A stretch of DNA of 64,000 nt from Muribaculum sp. GTDB lineage: Bacteria; Bacteroidota; Bacteroidia; Bacteroidales; Muribaculaceae. The notes under the pieces were generated by a model. The model was not told the DNA's origin and did not search any database. It saw nothing but the letters and a program-made list of their open reading frames with translations. The stretch lies in the NCBI GenBank assembly GCA_009775095.1, contig VSOZ01000014.1:25078-89077 (forward strand), given 5' to 3'. Positions within the stretch are counted from its first letter, which is position 1, and every line of letters begins with the position of its first letter. Positions 35,810 through 45,344 of this stretch are shown here, piece by piece. Both the position numbers and the translations under genes were made by a program.

Positions 35810-36607
35810 ATGGATACGATTCTGACTACTGACAATATACTCATTGCGCTTGGTATGACGTTTATTGCCGGGCTGTGTACCGGCATAGGCAGTCTTATGG
35901 CTTTTTTTACGAAACAGACCGATACGAAGTTTCTTTCTGTGGCTTTAGGCCTATCGGCCGGCGTGATGATATACATATCTTTTATGGAGCTTATGCCCGA
36001 CGCTATGGAGGACATGATGAGGCTTTATCCCGAAAAGACAGCAGTACTGTACGTATTGTTTGCGTTTTTCGCCGGTATGGGCCTTATAGCATTTATCGAC
36101 TTTCTTGTGCCGGAGGATGAGAATCCGCATGAGTATCATGAGAAGACGGGTCGCCACACGCGCCTGAAGCGCACAGGCGTGATGCTTGCGCTTACAATAG
36201 GCATACATAATTTCCCAGAAGGTATAGCCACCTTCGTGTCAGGCCTTGAGAGCATCGATATAGCACTACCGATATTGATAGCCGTAGCCATACATAACAT
36301 ACCGGAGGGCATAGCCGTGTCGGTACCCGTATATCATGCCACCGGCAGCCGTCGCAAGGCTCTGTGGTTTTCCGTGGCCTCGGGCTTTGCCGAACCGGTG
36401 GGAGCGCTGTTTGCTCTGATGTTTTTAATGCCTATATGGACGCCGGTAGTCAATGCCGTGTGTATGGCAGCCGTGGCCGGTATAATGGTCTACATAGCCT
36501 TTGACGAGCTGCTTCCCAATTCGGAGGCATACGGTCATCACCATTATGCCATAGGCGGTGTTGTGGCCGGTATGGCTATAATGGGGTTCGGACTTCTGCT
36601 ATTCTGA
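35810..36607 (+). CDS. ZIP-family metal transporter (ZupT-like)
   Basis: The 265-residue inner-membrane protein has about eight helices. The metal-binding helix motifs are TIGIHNFPEGIA and VAIHNIPEGIA, each with the His, Asn, Pro and Glu of the binuclear site; a His-containing loop (HEYHEKTGRH) lies before them. It would import zinc, iron or manganese. The first motif order and length match ZupT. Its 3' end overlaps the converging GH115 gene by 9 bp and there is no terminator between them. Confidence 0.93.
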   Translation: MDTILTTDNILIALGMTFIAGLCTGIGSLMAFFTKQTDTKFLSVALGLSAGVMIYISFMELMPDAMEDMMRLYPEKTAVLYVLFAFFAGMGLIAFIDFLVPEDENPHEYHEKTGRHTRLKRTGVMLALTIGIHNFPEGIATFVSGLESIDIALPILIAVAIHNIPEGIAVSVPVYHATGSRRKALWFSVASGFAEPVGALFALMFLMPIWTPVVNAVCMAAVAGIMVYIAFDELLPNSEAYGHHHYAIGGVVAGMAIMGFGLLLF

Positions 36608-39214
36608 CATGCCCGTATCACGGCCCGGTGCGGCAGGACCGATGTAAGACTTTTTAAGTCCGCCCCAGTCAATGATGATTTTCTGGACCATCATGCCGGG
36701 ATCGCCGCAAATGAGCGATAGCTTGTGCGACGGCTTGTTTTTGTCGACGGCAAAACGGAAGTGTTTCACCACGCCGTTGCGCAGTACCTGATCTTTCCAT
36801 TCGCGCGAATATTCCTTGAACTTGTTTTCAAACACTTTTACCGAATCGTCGACAGCCACTCCTATGCGTGTGCTTCGTCCGTCATGAAGCGGCCACAGCG
36901 GCACGGCATCGACATATACGTCTATGCTGTCGGTACTGAAAGCCGGCAGACTGTAGACTATTTTGGCCCCGGAGAGGTCGGTGGGATCAGCCACAGGTGT
37001 CGTAGGTTCGCCTAACTTTATTACATATCCGTCATAGCCTATGCCTTTTACTATATTTATATTGTGGCCCGATGCTCCGGTGGCAAAATCGTAGTCTGAA
37101 AGGTTGAGCACCATGCAGCGGTCGGTCCCCGACTGGGTTTCGACCGGTTCTATGTTGAGATCTCTTTCACCGGCACCGGGTGTGACTGTCACAACCGGTT
37201 TGTTCTGGTACAGAGCGCAAAATGCCGGAGCAAGATCCATCATGCCTTTCCACTTGCCGTCAAGCAACGAATTGTATTCATTTATCAGTGTCTGAATACT
37301 GTCATAGGCGATGTCGGTTTCACGCGCGGCGCGGTTAGCTCCCGCCGCATCATTCTTGGCCAGAAGTTCATGGTTGAGCTGCGCCATGAGAAATTTACGG
37401 TTCATCTGATATGCGCCTTTTACAGGAAACGCGAGCATCTCGAAAAATGCGTTTTTAAGCTGTGGATCCAGCGAATCCGTTATGCTGTCGGCCATGTCCG
37501 ATATGCGGCGGTAGTCGGCGAGACGTTGGCGGGCTTCGTTGTAGTTGTCAAACGAAAAATCGGTATCTCTCAGACCCGTATGGGCTGCGTCGTCCCATTC
37601 ACATTCAAAGCCCATGAACTCCGGTTTGCGGCTCCATGCAAGACGGTAATAATTGTCTAAAATATATTTGAATTCCTTTTCGTATTTCGTGCCGAAAATC
37701 GATGCGAGAAATTTAACCTGATGTTCATTTACTTTTCTGACGTCGAAGTTGTCAAAGTCAAAGGCCATTTCGAAAAATGTCTGTATGCCGAGTTCCATGG
37801 GCTTTATGTCGCCCACGTTAAGCAGCCAGTAGCGGTCGGCCCCTGTGTCGTAGGTCTTTTTCAGCTCTTCGTACATGAGTACCGGAGGAGTGGTGCATAT
37901 CCACAGATAATCGTGCGGAGCACCGAGATATGACAGGTGGTAATACACTCCTGCGCCTCCGCTGCGTTTGCGCTCGTCATCGTTGCTTACTTTTTTGAAA
38001 TATCCGTAATTGTCATCGACCCATACTATGGTTATGTCATCGGGTACTTTGAGCCCGTTGTCATAGATGTCCATCGTCTCTTTATAGGGTACGAATATCT
38101 GGGGTATCTCTGTAATCGGTTTTCCCGTATGTCGGGTAAGCATCTCTCTTTGATCGCCTATGACCTGTTGAATCAGAGTTACCTTTTCGTCGATTGGTAT
38201 TTCGGTCACAAGTCCTGCGTCATGGACGCCGCGCATGGCCATGGTGTAGATATTCTCATAGCATGCGGCTTCATTCAGGCGGTTTTCCCATTTGTCGCGT
38301 ATGGTCTTGCTATTTGTGAGATAGTCCCAGCTGCCGTCGCGTTTAGAGTCCCATTCCGACAGTGCGGCGTTGTTGAGAAGTAGCGGCTCGCAGTGCGATG
38401 TCGTGATTATTATGCCGAATGTGTCGGCCACGAGTTTGCTCTCCGGATGCGAGTAGAAGGCTCCGGTGCAACTGTGCATGGCCGGAGCCAGCATATTGCC
38501 GCGCAGACGTAACAGAAGTTCGCATACACGGGCGTAGGTCTTTGGCCCTATGTCACCGAGCTCTTTCTCATAGTTGTACGTAGACCACGGTTTCAGCCCC
38601 CAGTCCTCGTCATTGATGAAGAAGCCGCGGTATTTTACCGATGGGGCAGGTGATACATAGTTGCCGCTTGCCCATGCCTCCTTATGTGCTTTTATAGGCA
38701 CGTCGGCCCACCAGTACCACGGCGATACTCCTATGCCTTCGCTTACCGAAAGCAGTCCGTAGGCGGTGCCGCGACGGTCGCTTCCCGCAATGACTAACGC
38801 TTTCTTTACTCCCGGTAAGGGATTTTCAACTATCGATAATATATATTGCTCATGTCCGTTGACAATAGGGTTGGCGTCGAGTTTGCCGTTACGGATCATG
38901 TCGTCAATCAAACGGCTGTGTCCGACCGTACCGGCGATGACGGCATGACGGCTGTCGGGAGTGTCGGTGACTACGGCTTCGGCGTTTTCAGCTCCGGCTC
39001 TGAGCATATCGCCCGCAAGCAGCTGTGCCGCTTTTTTTACCGTGATGAAGTCCTTGGGCGATACTACGACAGCGGCGCTTTCGCCGTTGCCGAAAAGTTT
39101 TATACCACGATTGTCCTTACTGTATGATACCTCGACCTGTGCATTTACGGCTATGCTGCAGCAGAGAAGTATGTACGCTATTATACGGCCCGGTATTAAA
39201 ATGCTATGTCTCAT
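36599..39214 (-). CDS. GH115-family glycoside hydrolase (alpha-glucuronidase-like)
   Basis: The 871-residue exported enzyme has a signal peptide (ending AVNAQ) and an N-terminal domain with VIAGSDRRGTAYGLLSVSE. The GH115 barrel begins near GVSPWYWWADVP and SVKYRGFFINDEDW, followed by LLRLRGNMLAPAMH and ITTSHCEPLLLNN. A C-terminal beta domain closes it. Characterised GH115 enzymes release (4-O-methyl-)glucuronic acid from xylan. Here it is not in a SusCD locus, so its glycan source is open. ATG 39214 follows a full promoter; the longer reading to 39328 crosses it. Confidence 0.9.
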   Translation of the reverse strand: MRHSILIPGRIIAYILLCCSIAVNAQVEVSYSKDNRGIKLFGNGESAAVVVSPKDFITVKKAAQLLAGDMLRAGAENAEAVVTDTPDSRHAVIAGTVGHSRLIDDMIRNGKLDANPIVNGHEQYILSIVENPLPGVKKALVIAGSDRRGTAYGLLSVSEGIGVSPWYWWADVPIKAHKEAWASGNYVSPAPSVKYRGFFINDEDWGLKPWSTYNYEKELGDIGPKTYARVCELLLRLRGNMLAPAMHSCTGAFYSHPESKLVADTFGIIITTSHCEPLLLNNAALSEWDSKRDGSWDYLTNSKTIRDKWENRLNEAACYENIYTMAMRGVHDAGLVTEIPIDEKVTLIQQVIGDQREMLTRHTGKPITEIPQIFVPYKETMDIYDNGLKVPDDITIVWVDDNYGYFKKVSNDDERKRSGGAGVYYHLSYLGAPHDYLWICTTPPVLMYEELKKTYDTGADRYWLLNVGDIKPMELGIQTFFEMAFDFDNFDVRKVNEHQVKFLASIFGTKYEKEFKYILDNYYRLAWSRKPEFMGFECEWDDAAHTGLRDTDFSFDNYNEARQRLADYRRISDMADSITDSLDPQLKNAFFEMLAFPVKGAYQMNRKFLMAQLNHELLAKNDAAGANRAARETDIAYDSIQTLINEYNSLLDGKWKGMMDLAPAFCALYQNKPVVTVTPGAGERDLNIEPVETQSGTDRCMVLNLSDYDFATGASGHNINIVKGIGYDGYVIKLGEPTTPVADPTDLSGAKIVYSLPAFSTDSIDVYVDAVPLWPLHDGRSTRIGVAVDDSVKVFENKFKEYSREWKDQVLRNGVVKHFRFAVDKNKPSHKLSLICGDPGMMVQKIIIDWGGLKKSYIGPAAPGRDTGMSE

Positions 39215-39252
39215 AATGATTGGAGCAATAGTTGAAAAATCAATGATGTTCC

Positions 39253-39284
39253 CAAAGTTATAAAAAATTGCGTATAAAGCCAAA
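39253..39284 (-). promoter_or_regulatory. Promoter of the first GH115 gene
   Basis: On the minus strand TTTG (39284-39281), 20 bases, then TAACTTTG (39260-39253) match exactly. The leader would be about 32 bases. Confidence 0.75.
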
Positions 39285-39297
39285 TCGCGGTGAAAAC

Positions 39298-39330
39298 GAA
39301 GAGCCCGATGCAGTACCGGGCTCTTCATAT
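39298..39330 (-). terminator. Terminator after the MscS-family gene
   Basis: GAAGAGCCCG and CGGGCTCTTC form a 10-bp stem with a 9-base loop, followed on the minus strand by GTTTTC. Confidence 0.75.
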
Positions 39331-39346
39331 ATATATAGTTTTTTTG

Positions 39347-40831
39347 TTACTTGCCGGTCGGGGCATTGCCGGTGGCGGACGGTGCGGTTTCGGGTCCTAC
39401 GGGCGACTTGCTGTCGCGGTTGTAGAACGGATAGGGTATTCCGAATACATTCTCGGGTTTTCCGCCCGGACTCAGGTATCCGTCGATGATGGTGTCGCGT
39501 CCTGACGGCTGTTCGAAGCAGTACAGACGGAAGCGTGACAACATGGCGGCAAGGTGCTCGAATACCGTATCCTGTATGGCTTCATACGGTAACCATGCCG
39601 ACGTGTTGGTGAAGCAGTAGATCTGGAACGGTATGCCGCCGCCGGTCTGCTGGAGCGTCGATACAAAGCATGTGTTGTCGCTGCCGCGGGCTATGAGTTC
39701 GTTGTTGTCAAGCCACATTCTCATATAGGCTCTGAACAGACCGAGGTTTGTGTCGATGGTGCCGTCGGCAAGTCCTTCGGAATTGTTTACATCCTCAACC
39801 TTTCCCGCCGCTTTCTGGGCGAGTTTGCGGGAGATGTAATTGTCCATGAACGGTATGCTCCTGAACTCCTCGAGCATGTCGGGAGTCAGAGGCACCACGC
39901 TGTCGGCATCGATCATGTAGGTGCGCAGTATGCGTCGGGTGTTGCTTAACTGCATGCTGCGGTAGTTGGTGAAGCTCCCGCTCACGAGGCTGTAGGGGGG
40001 CAGCATTGTTGTGGTCTTGTCCCAGTTAAGTACTTTTACTGCGGTGAGCGATACTTCGATCACGGTGCCGTTGGCGTCGGTGCCGTTGACTTTTATCCAG
40101 TCGCCGACATGCAGGCTGTCGTTTTCCGACAACTGCACTCCCGCTACAAGTCCGAGTATGCTGTCTTTGAATACGAGCATAAGTACCGCGGCAAAGGCTC
40201 CGAGACCGGCCAGCAGCGATGCCGGCGATTTGTTGACAAGAAGAGCCACGGCTATTATTATGGCTATAATCCAGATGATGCCTCTTATAAGTTGTATGAG
40301 TCCGCGTAGCGGCAGGTGTTTTTTGTTGCGTTTGGCGTCGATGTTGGCCCAGACGGCTCCGATAAACGCAGACAGAGCCATGACCGTAACGTAAATTACA
40401 TAAAGCAGAGTGAGCCGGGTGAGTATGTCGGCAAGCCGGTTGTGCAACGACACAAGCGTAAACTGTATGAAGATTAGAAACATGATGGCCGGTATCATGC
40501 GGCATAGCTTGGTGAAAAACATCTCTTGTCGAAGGAAGCGGTACAGGTCATTGTCCCAATGGCGGCTAAGACGGCGCACTCCTCCGAGTATAATCCACTT
40601 GGCTACATATCCGATGGCTAACGACACGACAAATACCACTACGGCATAGGTCCATGTCACGATAGTCTGGTTCTGCTCCAGACCTACGAGGCCGAGCAGC
40701 CAGTTGACTATGCTCATCATCAGCGACGCGAGAAAGTAGGTGTCGACCGGAGCTGCATTTATGGCGTTTAAAGTAGCTTTGGATATGTCGTCGGATTGTT
40801 CGGGCGTCAAATAGGCTAAAAAACACAACAT
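39347..40831 (-). CDS. Mechanosensitive channel, MscS family
   Basis: The 494-residue membrane protein has about five helices in the first 230 residues. The pore-lining segment is SLLAGLGAFAAVLMLVFKDSILGLVAG, followed by the beta domain (VGDWIKVNGTDANGTVIEVSLTAVKVLNWD with TTMLPPYSLVSGSFTNY). The length and an insertion within the cytosolic domain resemble YbdG-type channels. It would relieve osmotic down-shock. The last ~20 residues are Pro/Ala/Thr-rich and probably disordered. Confidence 0.92.
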   Translation of the reverse strand: MLCFLAYLTPEQSDDISKATLNAINAAPVDTYFLASLMMSIVNWLLGLVGLEQNQTIVTWTYAVVVFVVSLAIGYVAKWIILGGVRRLSRHWDNDLYRFLRQEMFFTKLCRMIPAIMFLIFIQFTLVSLHNRLADILTRLTLLYVIYVTVMALSAFIGAVWANIDAKRNKKHLPLRGLIQLIRGIIWIIAIIIAVALLVNKSPASLLAGLGAFAAVLMLVFKDSILGLVAGVQLSENDSLHVGDWIKVNGTDANGTVIEVSLTAVKVLNWDKTTTMLPPYSLVSGSFTNYRSMQLSNTRRILRTYMIDADSVVPLTPDMLEEFRSIPFMDNYISRKLAQKAAGKVEDVNNSEGLADGTIDTNLGLFRAYMRMWLDNNELIARGSDNTCFVSTLQQTGGGIPFQIYCFTNTSAWLPYEAIQDTVFEHLAAMLSRFRLYCFEQPSGRDTIIDGYLSPGGKPENVFGIPYPFYNRDSKSPVGPETAPSATGNAPTGK

Positions 40832-40923
40832 GAGGAATAATTGTATTAAAATTAGTTTATAATAGTTACTAAATAGACAACCTTGTGAGGCAAATTGTTC
40901 TGGTCAGTCACTATAAATAGTGG

Positions 40924-40954
40924 TTGCACGGCCCGAAATTACCGTGTAATTTTG
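40924..40954 (+). promoter_or_regulatory. Promoter of the TonB-dependent receptor gene
   Basis: TTG (40924-40926), 20 bases, then TAATTTTG (40947-40954). It overlaps the longer open frame from 40895 and supports ATG 40985. Confidence 0.65.
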
Positions 40955-40984
40955 CATCGTGATAAAAAGAGCGGATATATATAT

Positions 40985-43216
40985 ATGAAAAGGGCGATAA
41001 GCGTAATAGTGGTGACAGCCGGTACTGTGATGACGGCTGTGGCTGCGGATGTTGACGTACCCGCCGATACGACGTTGTTGCTTGATGAGGTGTCGGTGAC
41101 GGCTATAAAGCAGATTAAGAATGTCGACGCTCTTCCTATAGCTTCGACGGTAGTCGGTGCCGACGAAATCGAGCGTCTGAATATCGTGACCATGAAGGGC
41201 GTGAGCGAGATAGCTCCCAACTTCTATATACCCGATTACGGTTCACGTATGACTTCGTCTATTTACGTTCGCGGCATAGGTGCGCGCATAGACCAGCCTG
41301 TCATAGGACTTAATGTCGACAATGTACCTTATCTTAACAAAGACAATTATGACTTCGATCTTGTCGATATAGAGCGTATAGAGATGTTGCGCGGACCGCA
41401 GAGTACTCTTTACGGTCGTAATACAATGGGCGGACTCATTAATATATATACTCTGTCGCCGATGAGGTATCAGGGCTTCCGCGCCATGGCGGAGTATGGC
41501 CGCGGCAATTCGGTGAAAGGTGCTTTGTCATATTATCATAAACCGCAGCGTAATCTAGGTATGTCGTACACGGCTTACTTCACTCATACCGACGGCTTTT
41601 TCACCAACAAGTACGACGGACGTAAAGTCGATAAGGAGAATCAAGGAAGTCTGCGATGGAAGACCGTATGGTATCCGGCCGCTGACGTGTCGGTGGAAAA
41701 TGTAGCGTCGTTGCAGATTTCGCGACAGGGCGGATATCCTTATGAATCATACGAGACCGGTGAGATAGACTACAATGACCCCTGTTTTTATCATCGTACG
41801 GGAGTTACCGACGGTCTTACCGTGAAATGGATGCTTGATGGAGTGACATTGTCGAGCATAACCAGTTTTCAGTATATAAATGACAACATGACTCTTGATC
41901 AGGATTTTCTGCCGGAGTCATACTTTACCCTTACACAGGCACGTCGGGAATGGGCGTTTACGCAGGACTTCATAGGTCGCGGCAGAATAGGGGACTACAG
42001 CTGGCTCGGAGGTCTGTTCGGGTTCTTCAAGCGTACCCATATGGATGCCCCGGTCACATTCAAGGAGACCGGCATCGAAAAGCTGATACTTGAACATATC
42101 AACGAGTTCAGCCCGTCGCATCCGTTTAGGTGGAATGAAGACACGTTTGTCCTCGACAGTGAGTTCCGTAATCCTATATGGGGGCTGGCGCTTTATCATC
42201 AGAGTGGTTATACCACAGGCCAATGGGAATTTTCGCTTGGACTGCGACTTGACTTGGAGCATACAAGTCTTGATTACAACAGCCGGTGCAATACGGCGTT
42301 TACCATAATGAGTGTGGCCGAGGGAGTGGAGACCCCCTATCAGCACGTACCGGTAGATCTTGACAAGACGGGCTCGCTGTCAAAGACATTTGTTGAATTT
42401 CTTCCTAAATTTACCGCGACATACAATATATCGGGACTGCCGGAGGGAAACGTGTATGCGTCGGTTGCCCGCGGTTATAAGGCCGGAGGCTTCAATACCC
42501 AGATGTTCAGCGATGTGCTTCAGCAGGATCTGATGGAATACATGGGGCTTGCCAATCGCTATGACGTAGACAAGATAGTGTCGTACAAGCCGGAATACAG
42601 TTGGAACTATGAACTCGGAGCACACTTGTCGACCGCTGACAGAAAGCTGTCGGGGCAACTCGCTCTGTTTTATATAGACTGTCGTGACCAGCAGTTGACC
42701 ATGTTTCCCGACGGACTTACCACGGGCCGTATAATGACCAATGCGGGAAAGACCCGCAGTTACGGTGCGGAAGTGACGTTAAACTACAAGCCTGTGTCAA
42801 GATTGGAATTTAATGCGTCGTACGGCTACACCAATGCCCGATTTAAAGAGTTTTATGACGGCATAAATGATTTTTCAGGCAAGTATATCCCATATGCGCC
42901 CCACAATACTTTTTTTGCCGGAGCCACCTACCGTCAGCCGGTTAAGGCTTCATGGCTTGACGAGATAGTGTTTGATGTCAACTGCCGCGGAGTCGGCGAT
43001 ATAATGTGGGATGAGGCCAACAGTGTCAAGCAACCGTTTTACGCATTGGCCGGAGCGTCTGTAAGACTGGAGCATGAGCGCTATTCGGTGACATTTTGGG
43101 GAGAAAATCTTACGGACACAAAATATAATACATTTTATTTCGTTAGTATAGGGAACACATTCCTGCAACGAGGTAAACCGTTGCGCATAGGCGCTACTGT
43201 GAGAATGCAATTTTAA
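40985..43216 (+). CDS. TonB-dependent receptor
   Basis: The 743-residue outer-membrane protein has a signal peptide (residues ~1-20). The plug (~30-150) includes YVRGIGARIDQPVIGLNVDNVP, IERIEMLRGPQSTLYGRNTMGGLIN and the VSEIAPNFY region. A 22-strand barrel follows, with the receptor signature YGAEVTLNYKP and a terminal aromatic residue (VRMQF). It imports a large scarce ligand using TonB energy. The form resembles iron- or vitamin-type receptors rather than SusC; no riboswitch or metal operator is visible. It is followed after 36 bp by a lipoprotein gene. Confidence 0.92.
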   Translation: MKRAISVIVVTAGTVMTAVAADVDVPADTTLLLDEVSVTAIKQIKNVDALPIASTVVGADEIERLNIVTMKGVSEIAPNFYIPDYGSRMTSSIYVRGIGARIDQPVIGLNVDNVPYLNKDNYDFDLVDIERIEMLRGPQSTLYGRNTMGGLINIYTLSPMRYQGFRAMAEYGRGNSVKGALSYYHKPQRNLGMSYTAYFTHTDGFFTNKYDGRKVDKENQGSLRWKTVWYPAADVSVENVASLQISRQGGYPYESYETGEIDYNDPCFYHRTGVTDGLTVKWMLDGVTLSSITSFQYINDNMTLDQDFLPESYFTLTQARREWAFTQDFIGRGRIGDYSWLGGLFGFFKRTHMDAPVTFKETGIEKLILEHINEFSPSHPFRWNEDTFVLDSEFRNPIWGLALYHQSGYTTGQWEFSLGLRLDLEHTSLDYNSRCNTAFTIMSVAEGVETPYQHVPVDLDKTGSLSKTFVEFLPKFTATYNISGLPEGNVYASVARGYKAGGFNTQMFSDVLQQDLMEYMGLANRYDVDKIVSYKPEYSWNYELGAHLSTADRKLSGQLALFYIDCRDQQLTMFPDGLTTGRIMTNAGKTRSYGAEVTLNYKPVSRLEFNASYGYTNARFKEFYDGINDFSGKYIPYAPHNTFFAGATYRQPVKASWLDEIVFDVNCRGVGDIMWDEANSVKQPFYALAGASVRLEHERYSVTFWGENLTDTKYNTFYFVSIGNTFLQRGKPLRIGATVRMQF

Positions 43217-43252
43217 TACACACTAAATAATAAACAAACAAAACAATTTACA

Positions 43253-44122
43253 ATGAAATTTTTCGGAACAATTTTGGCAAGCGCCGCGCTTGCATTGGCT
43301 GTGACTTCATGTAATACTGATGGCGACAGTACTCAAACCCAGAATGTATCGGTGTTGAATATAATCGAAACTGGAGGTACGCAGAAGCTGGAACCGGCTG
43401 TAGCACAGTTTGTGGTATCAACAGGGACTGATGCAGACCAGTTTGCTTTAGGCGTAGGCGATCAAGTATGGCGCTTTTCGAACCTTAAACGCTCAGTCAG
43501 TCAGGAAGGATATACTTGGAAAGAATCGGCTACCACTCAGTTAACCGGTTGCCCCACTATGCCCAGCCCGTTTACAGTCAAGATGCTTGGTGTAGCCGGA
43601 AATACATATTATAAACTTGGTTTTACTGATCGTACGATAACCGGTATAGCTCTTGCTACCGGATATGTAAGTCAGACTACTGTTACAAACTTAGAGACCG
43701 GAGCACCGGTGCTTTCTACATCAGAATTGAGTAAGAACCAATTTATTGTGGAGCTAAATGGTGATGAAATAAAGAAAGGTAATAATATTCTTAATCTTCA
43801 TATCGGAGGCGCTTCTTTTATTGAAGGAATGCCGGCAATGAACATGCGTTTTAAGAATATACCTTTCCAAATTAATACCGGATCAATGAGTGATATGATT
43901 TCGTTTAGCATAGCTTCGTTAACTCCGGAGCTTAGTGCTAATGGTTCTTTTACTCCGCAGGATCGTTTTCCTATTTCTGATCTTAACGCTTCGGGTGTGC
44001 TTGGCGGTCCTATCAATCTCGAATTCTGTTGCACTTACAAAGACAAGAACGGAACCGAGACCAAGTATCGTATAAGATCACGACTGCTTAACATATTGCC
44101 GTCAAGCAGTGGCTCCAATTAA
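43253..44122 (+). CDS. Lipoprotein of unknown function, partner of the TonB receptor
   Basis: The 289-residue protein has a lipoprotein signal (LAVTSCNTDGD, Cys at ~20). Its beta-rich body has repeated hydrophobic strand patterns and Gly/Thr/Ser turns, and I do not recognise the domain. The close spacing to the receptor gene suggests co-transcription and a role as a surface or periplasmic binding partner. A terminator follows at 44144. Confidence 0.75.
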   Translation: MKFFGTILASAALALAVTSCNTDGDSTQTQNVSVLNIIETGGTQKLEPAVAQFVVSTGTDADQFALGVGDQVWRFSNLKRSVSQEGYTWKESATTQLTGCPTMPSPFTVKMLGVAGNTYYKLGFTDRTITGIALATGYVSQTTVTNLETGAPVLSTSELSKNQFIVELNGDEIKKGNNILNLHIGGASFIEGMPAMNMRFKNIPFQINTGSMSDMISFSIASLTPELSANGSFTPQDRFPISDLNASGVLGGPINLEFCCTYKDKNGTETKYRIRSRLLNILPSSSGSN

Positions 44123-44143
44123 TATTAAATAAAGATGTAAAAG

Positions 44144-44177
44144 ACGTCGGCCGATTTTATCTGCCGGCGTTTTTTTG
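44144..44177 (+). terminator. Terminator after the receptor-lipoprotein operon
   Basis: ACGTCGGC pairs with GCCGGCGT (one T:G pair), followed by seven T residues. Confidence 0.8.
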
Positions 44178-44252
44178 TTTATAAATGCAAATATACCCTC
44201 ATATAGTTTAAATTTAGGTTGCAAATTGTAAGCTGACTTGAAAAATAATTAC

Positions 44253-44260
44253 TATATTTG
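44253..44260 (+). promoter_or_regulatory. -7 promoter box of the nuo-atp operon
   Basis: TATATTTG fits TAnnTTTG. A TSS near 44267 would give a leader of about 64 bases before nuoA. The -33 element is not clear. This is the only good promoter-like box I find for the 17-kb operon. Confidence 0.55.
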
Positions 44261-44330
44261 CACTGATTTTTGTCATGCAGTGCGTCATGCCATGAAGCAT
44301 TTCTTGTATGAAAGTATATAGATTAAACAT

Positions 44331-44705
44331 ATGGTATCATTAGTTTTTGGTATTCAGAATTCTACCCTCGCGGTAGTGGCGGCCCTTACGGGCGTGGCCC
44401 TCGTAGCGTTGGCGTTGATTGTTGCCGGGCTTATCTCACCTAAGTCCTACAACGCCCAGAAGGGAGAAGCCTACGAGTGTGGTATTCCCACACGGGGCTC
44501 GAGTATGGCCCAGTTTAAGGTAGGCTACTATCTGTACGCGATTTTGTTTTTAATGTTTGATGTGGAGACGGTATTCCTCTACCCATGGGCTGTAAATGTA
44601 CGCTCACTCGGTACTGACGGATTGCTGTGTATCGCCGTATTTTTTGGAATATTAGTGCTGGGCTTGGCATATGCTTGGCGGAAAGGAGCGCTTGAATGGA
44701 AGTAA
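44331..44705 (+). CDS. nuoA: NADH-quinone oxidoreductase subunit A
   Basis: The 124-residue membrane subunit has three helices and the family loop with YECGIPTRGSS, then FLMFDVETVFLYPWAV. It helps form the quinone channel of complex I. It is the first gene of the operon and overlaps nuoB by 10 bp. Confidence 0.95.
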   Translation: MVSLVFGIQNSTLAVVAALTGVALVALALIVAGLISPKSYNAQKGEAYECGIPTRGSSMAQFKVGYYLYAILFLMFDVETVFLYPWAVNVRSLGTDGLLCIAVFFGILVLGLAYAWRKGALEWK

Positions 44706-45304
44706 CAGCACAGGGCATGCCTTATGCCGATTGGAAAGACAACGAATATATAGAGCATCTCGTCAAGGAGCTTAAAGACAACGGTACAAACGTTATCGTA
44801 GGCACTCTTGACAGTGTCATCAACTGGGGGCGCAGTAACTCTTTATGGCCGCTCACATTCGCAACCAGTTGCTGCGGTATTGAATTTATCGCACTCGGAG
44901 CGGCGCGCTACGACATGGCGCGCTTTGGCTGGGAAGTGGCTCGCGCCTCACCACGTCAGGCCGACTTCATGATGGTGGCGGGCACGATAGTTCATCGTAT
45001 GGCTCCCGTGGTGCGTCGTCTTTACGACCAGCTTGCCGAACCCAAATATGTCATAGCATGTGGCGGATGTGCCATATCCGGCGGTCCGTTCAAGAATTCC
45101 TACCATGTGGTGAAGGGTGTCGAGGAGATTATACCGGTCGACGTTTATGTGCCCGGATGTCCGCCCCGTCCCGAAGCTATGATATACGGTATCATGCAGC
45201 TTTCGCGCAAGGTCAAGGTCGAGAAGTTCTTCGGCGGCGTTAACCGTCAGGAGAAGCAGAAGGAGTTTCTTGAAACACATCCTTTGGAGGAGGCCGAGAA
45301 TTAA
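44696..45304 (+). CDS. nuoB: NADH-quinone oxidoreductase subunit B
   Basis: This 202-residue subunit holds cluster N2, the final iron-sulfur centre before quinone. Its ligands are the adjacent Cys pair in TSCCGIE and the Cys of ACGGCAISGG and GCPPRPE. The C-terminal ~30 residues are a charged extension (EKQKEFLETH). It starts inside nuoA. Confidence 0.96.
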   Translation: MEVTAQGMPYADWKDNEYIEHLVKELKDNGTNVIVGTLDSVINWGRSNSLWPLTFATSCCGIEFIALGAARYDMARFGWEVARASPRQADFMMVAGTIVHRMAPVVRRLYDQLAEPKYVIACGGCAISGGPFKNSYHVVKGVEEIIPVDVYVPGCPPRPEAMIYGIMQLSRKVKVEKFFGGVNRQEKQKEFLETHPLEEAEN

Positions 45305-45344
45305 TAAAAATATATAGAATATAACACCCATCAATATCACGATT

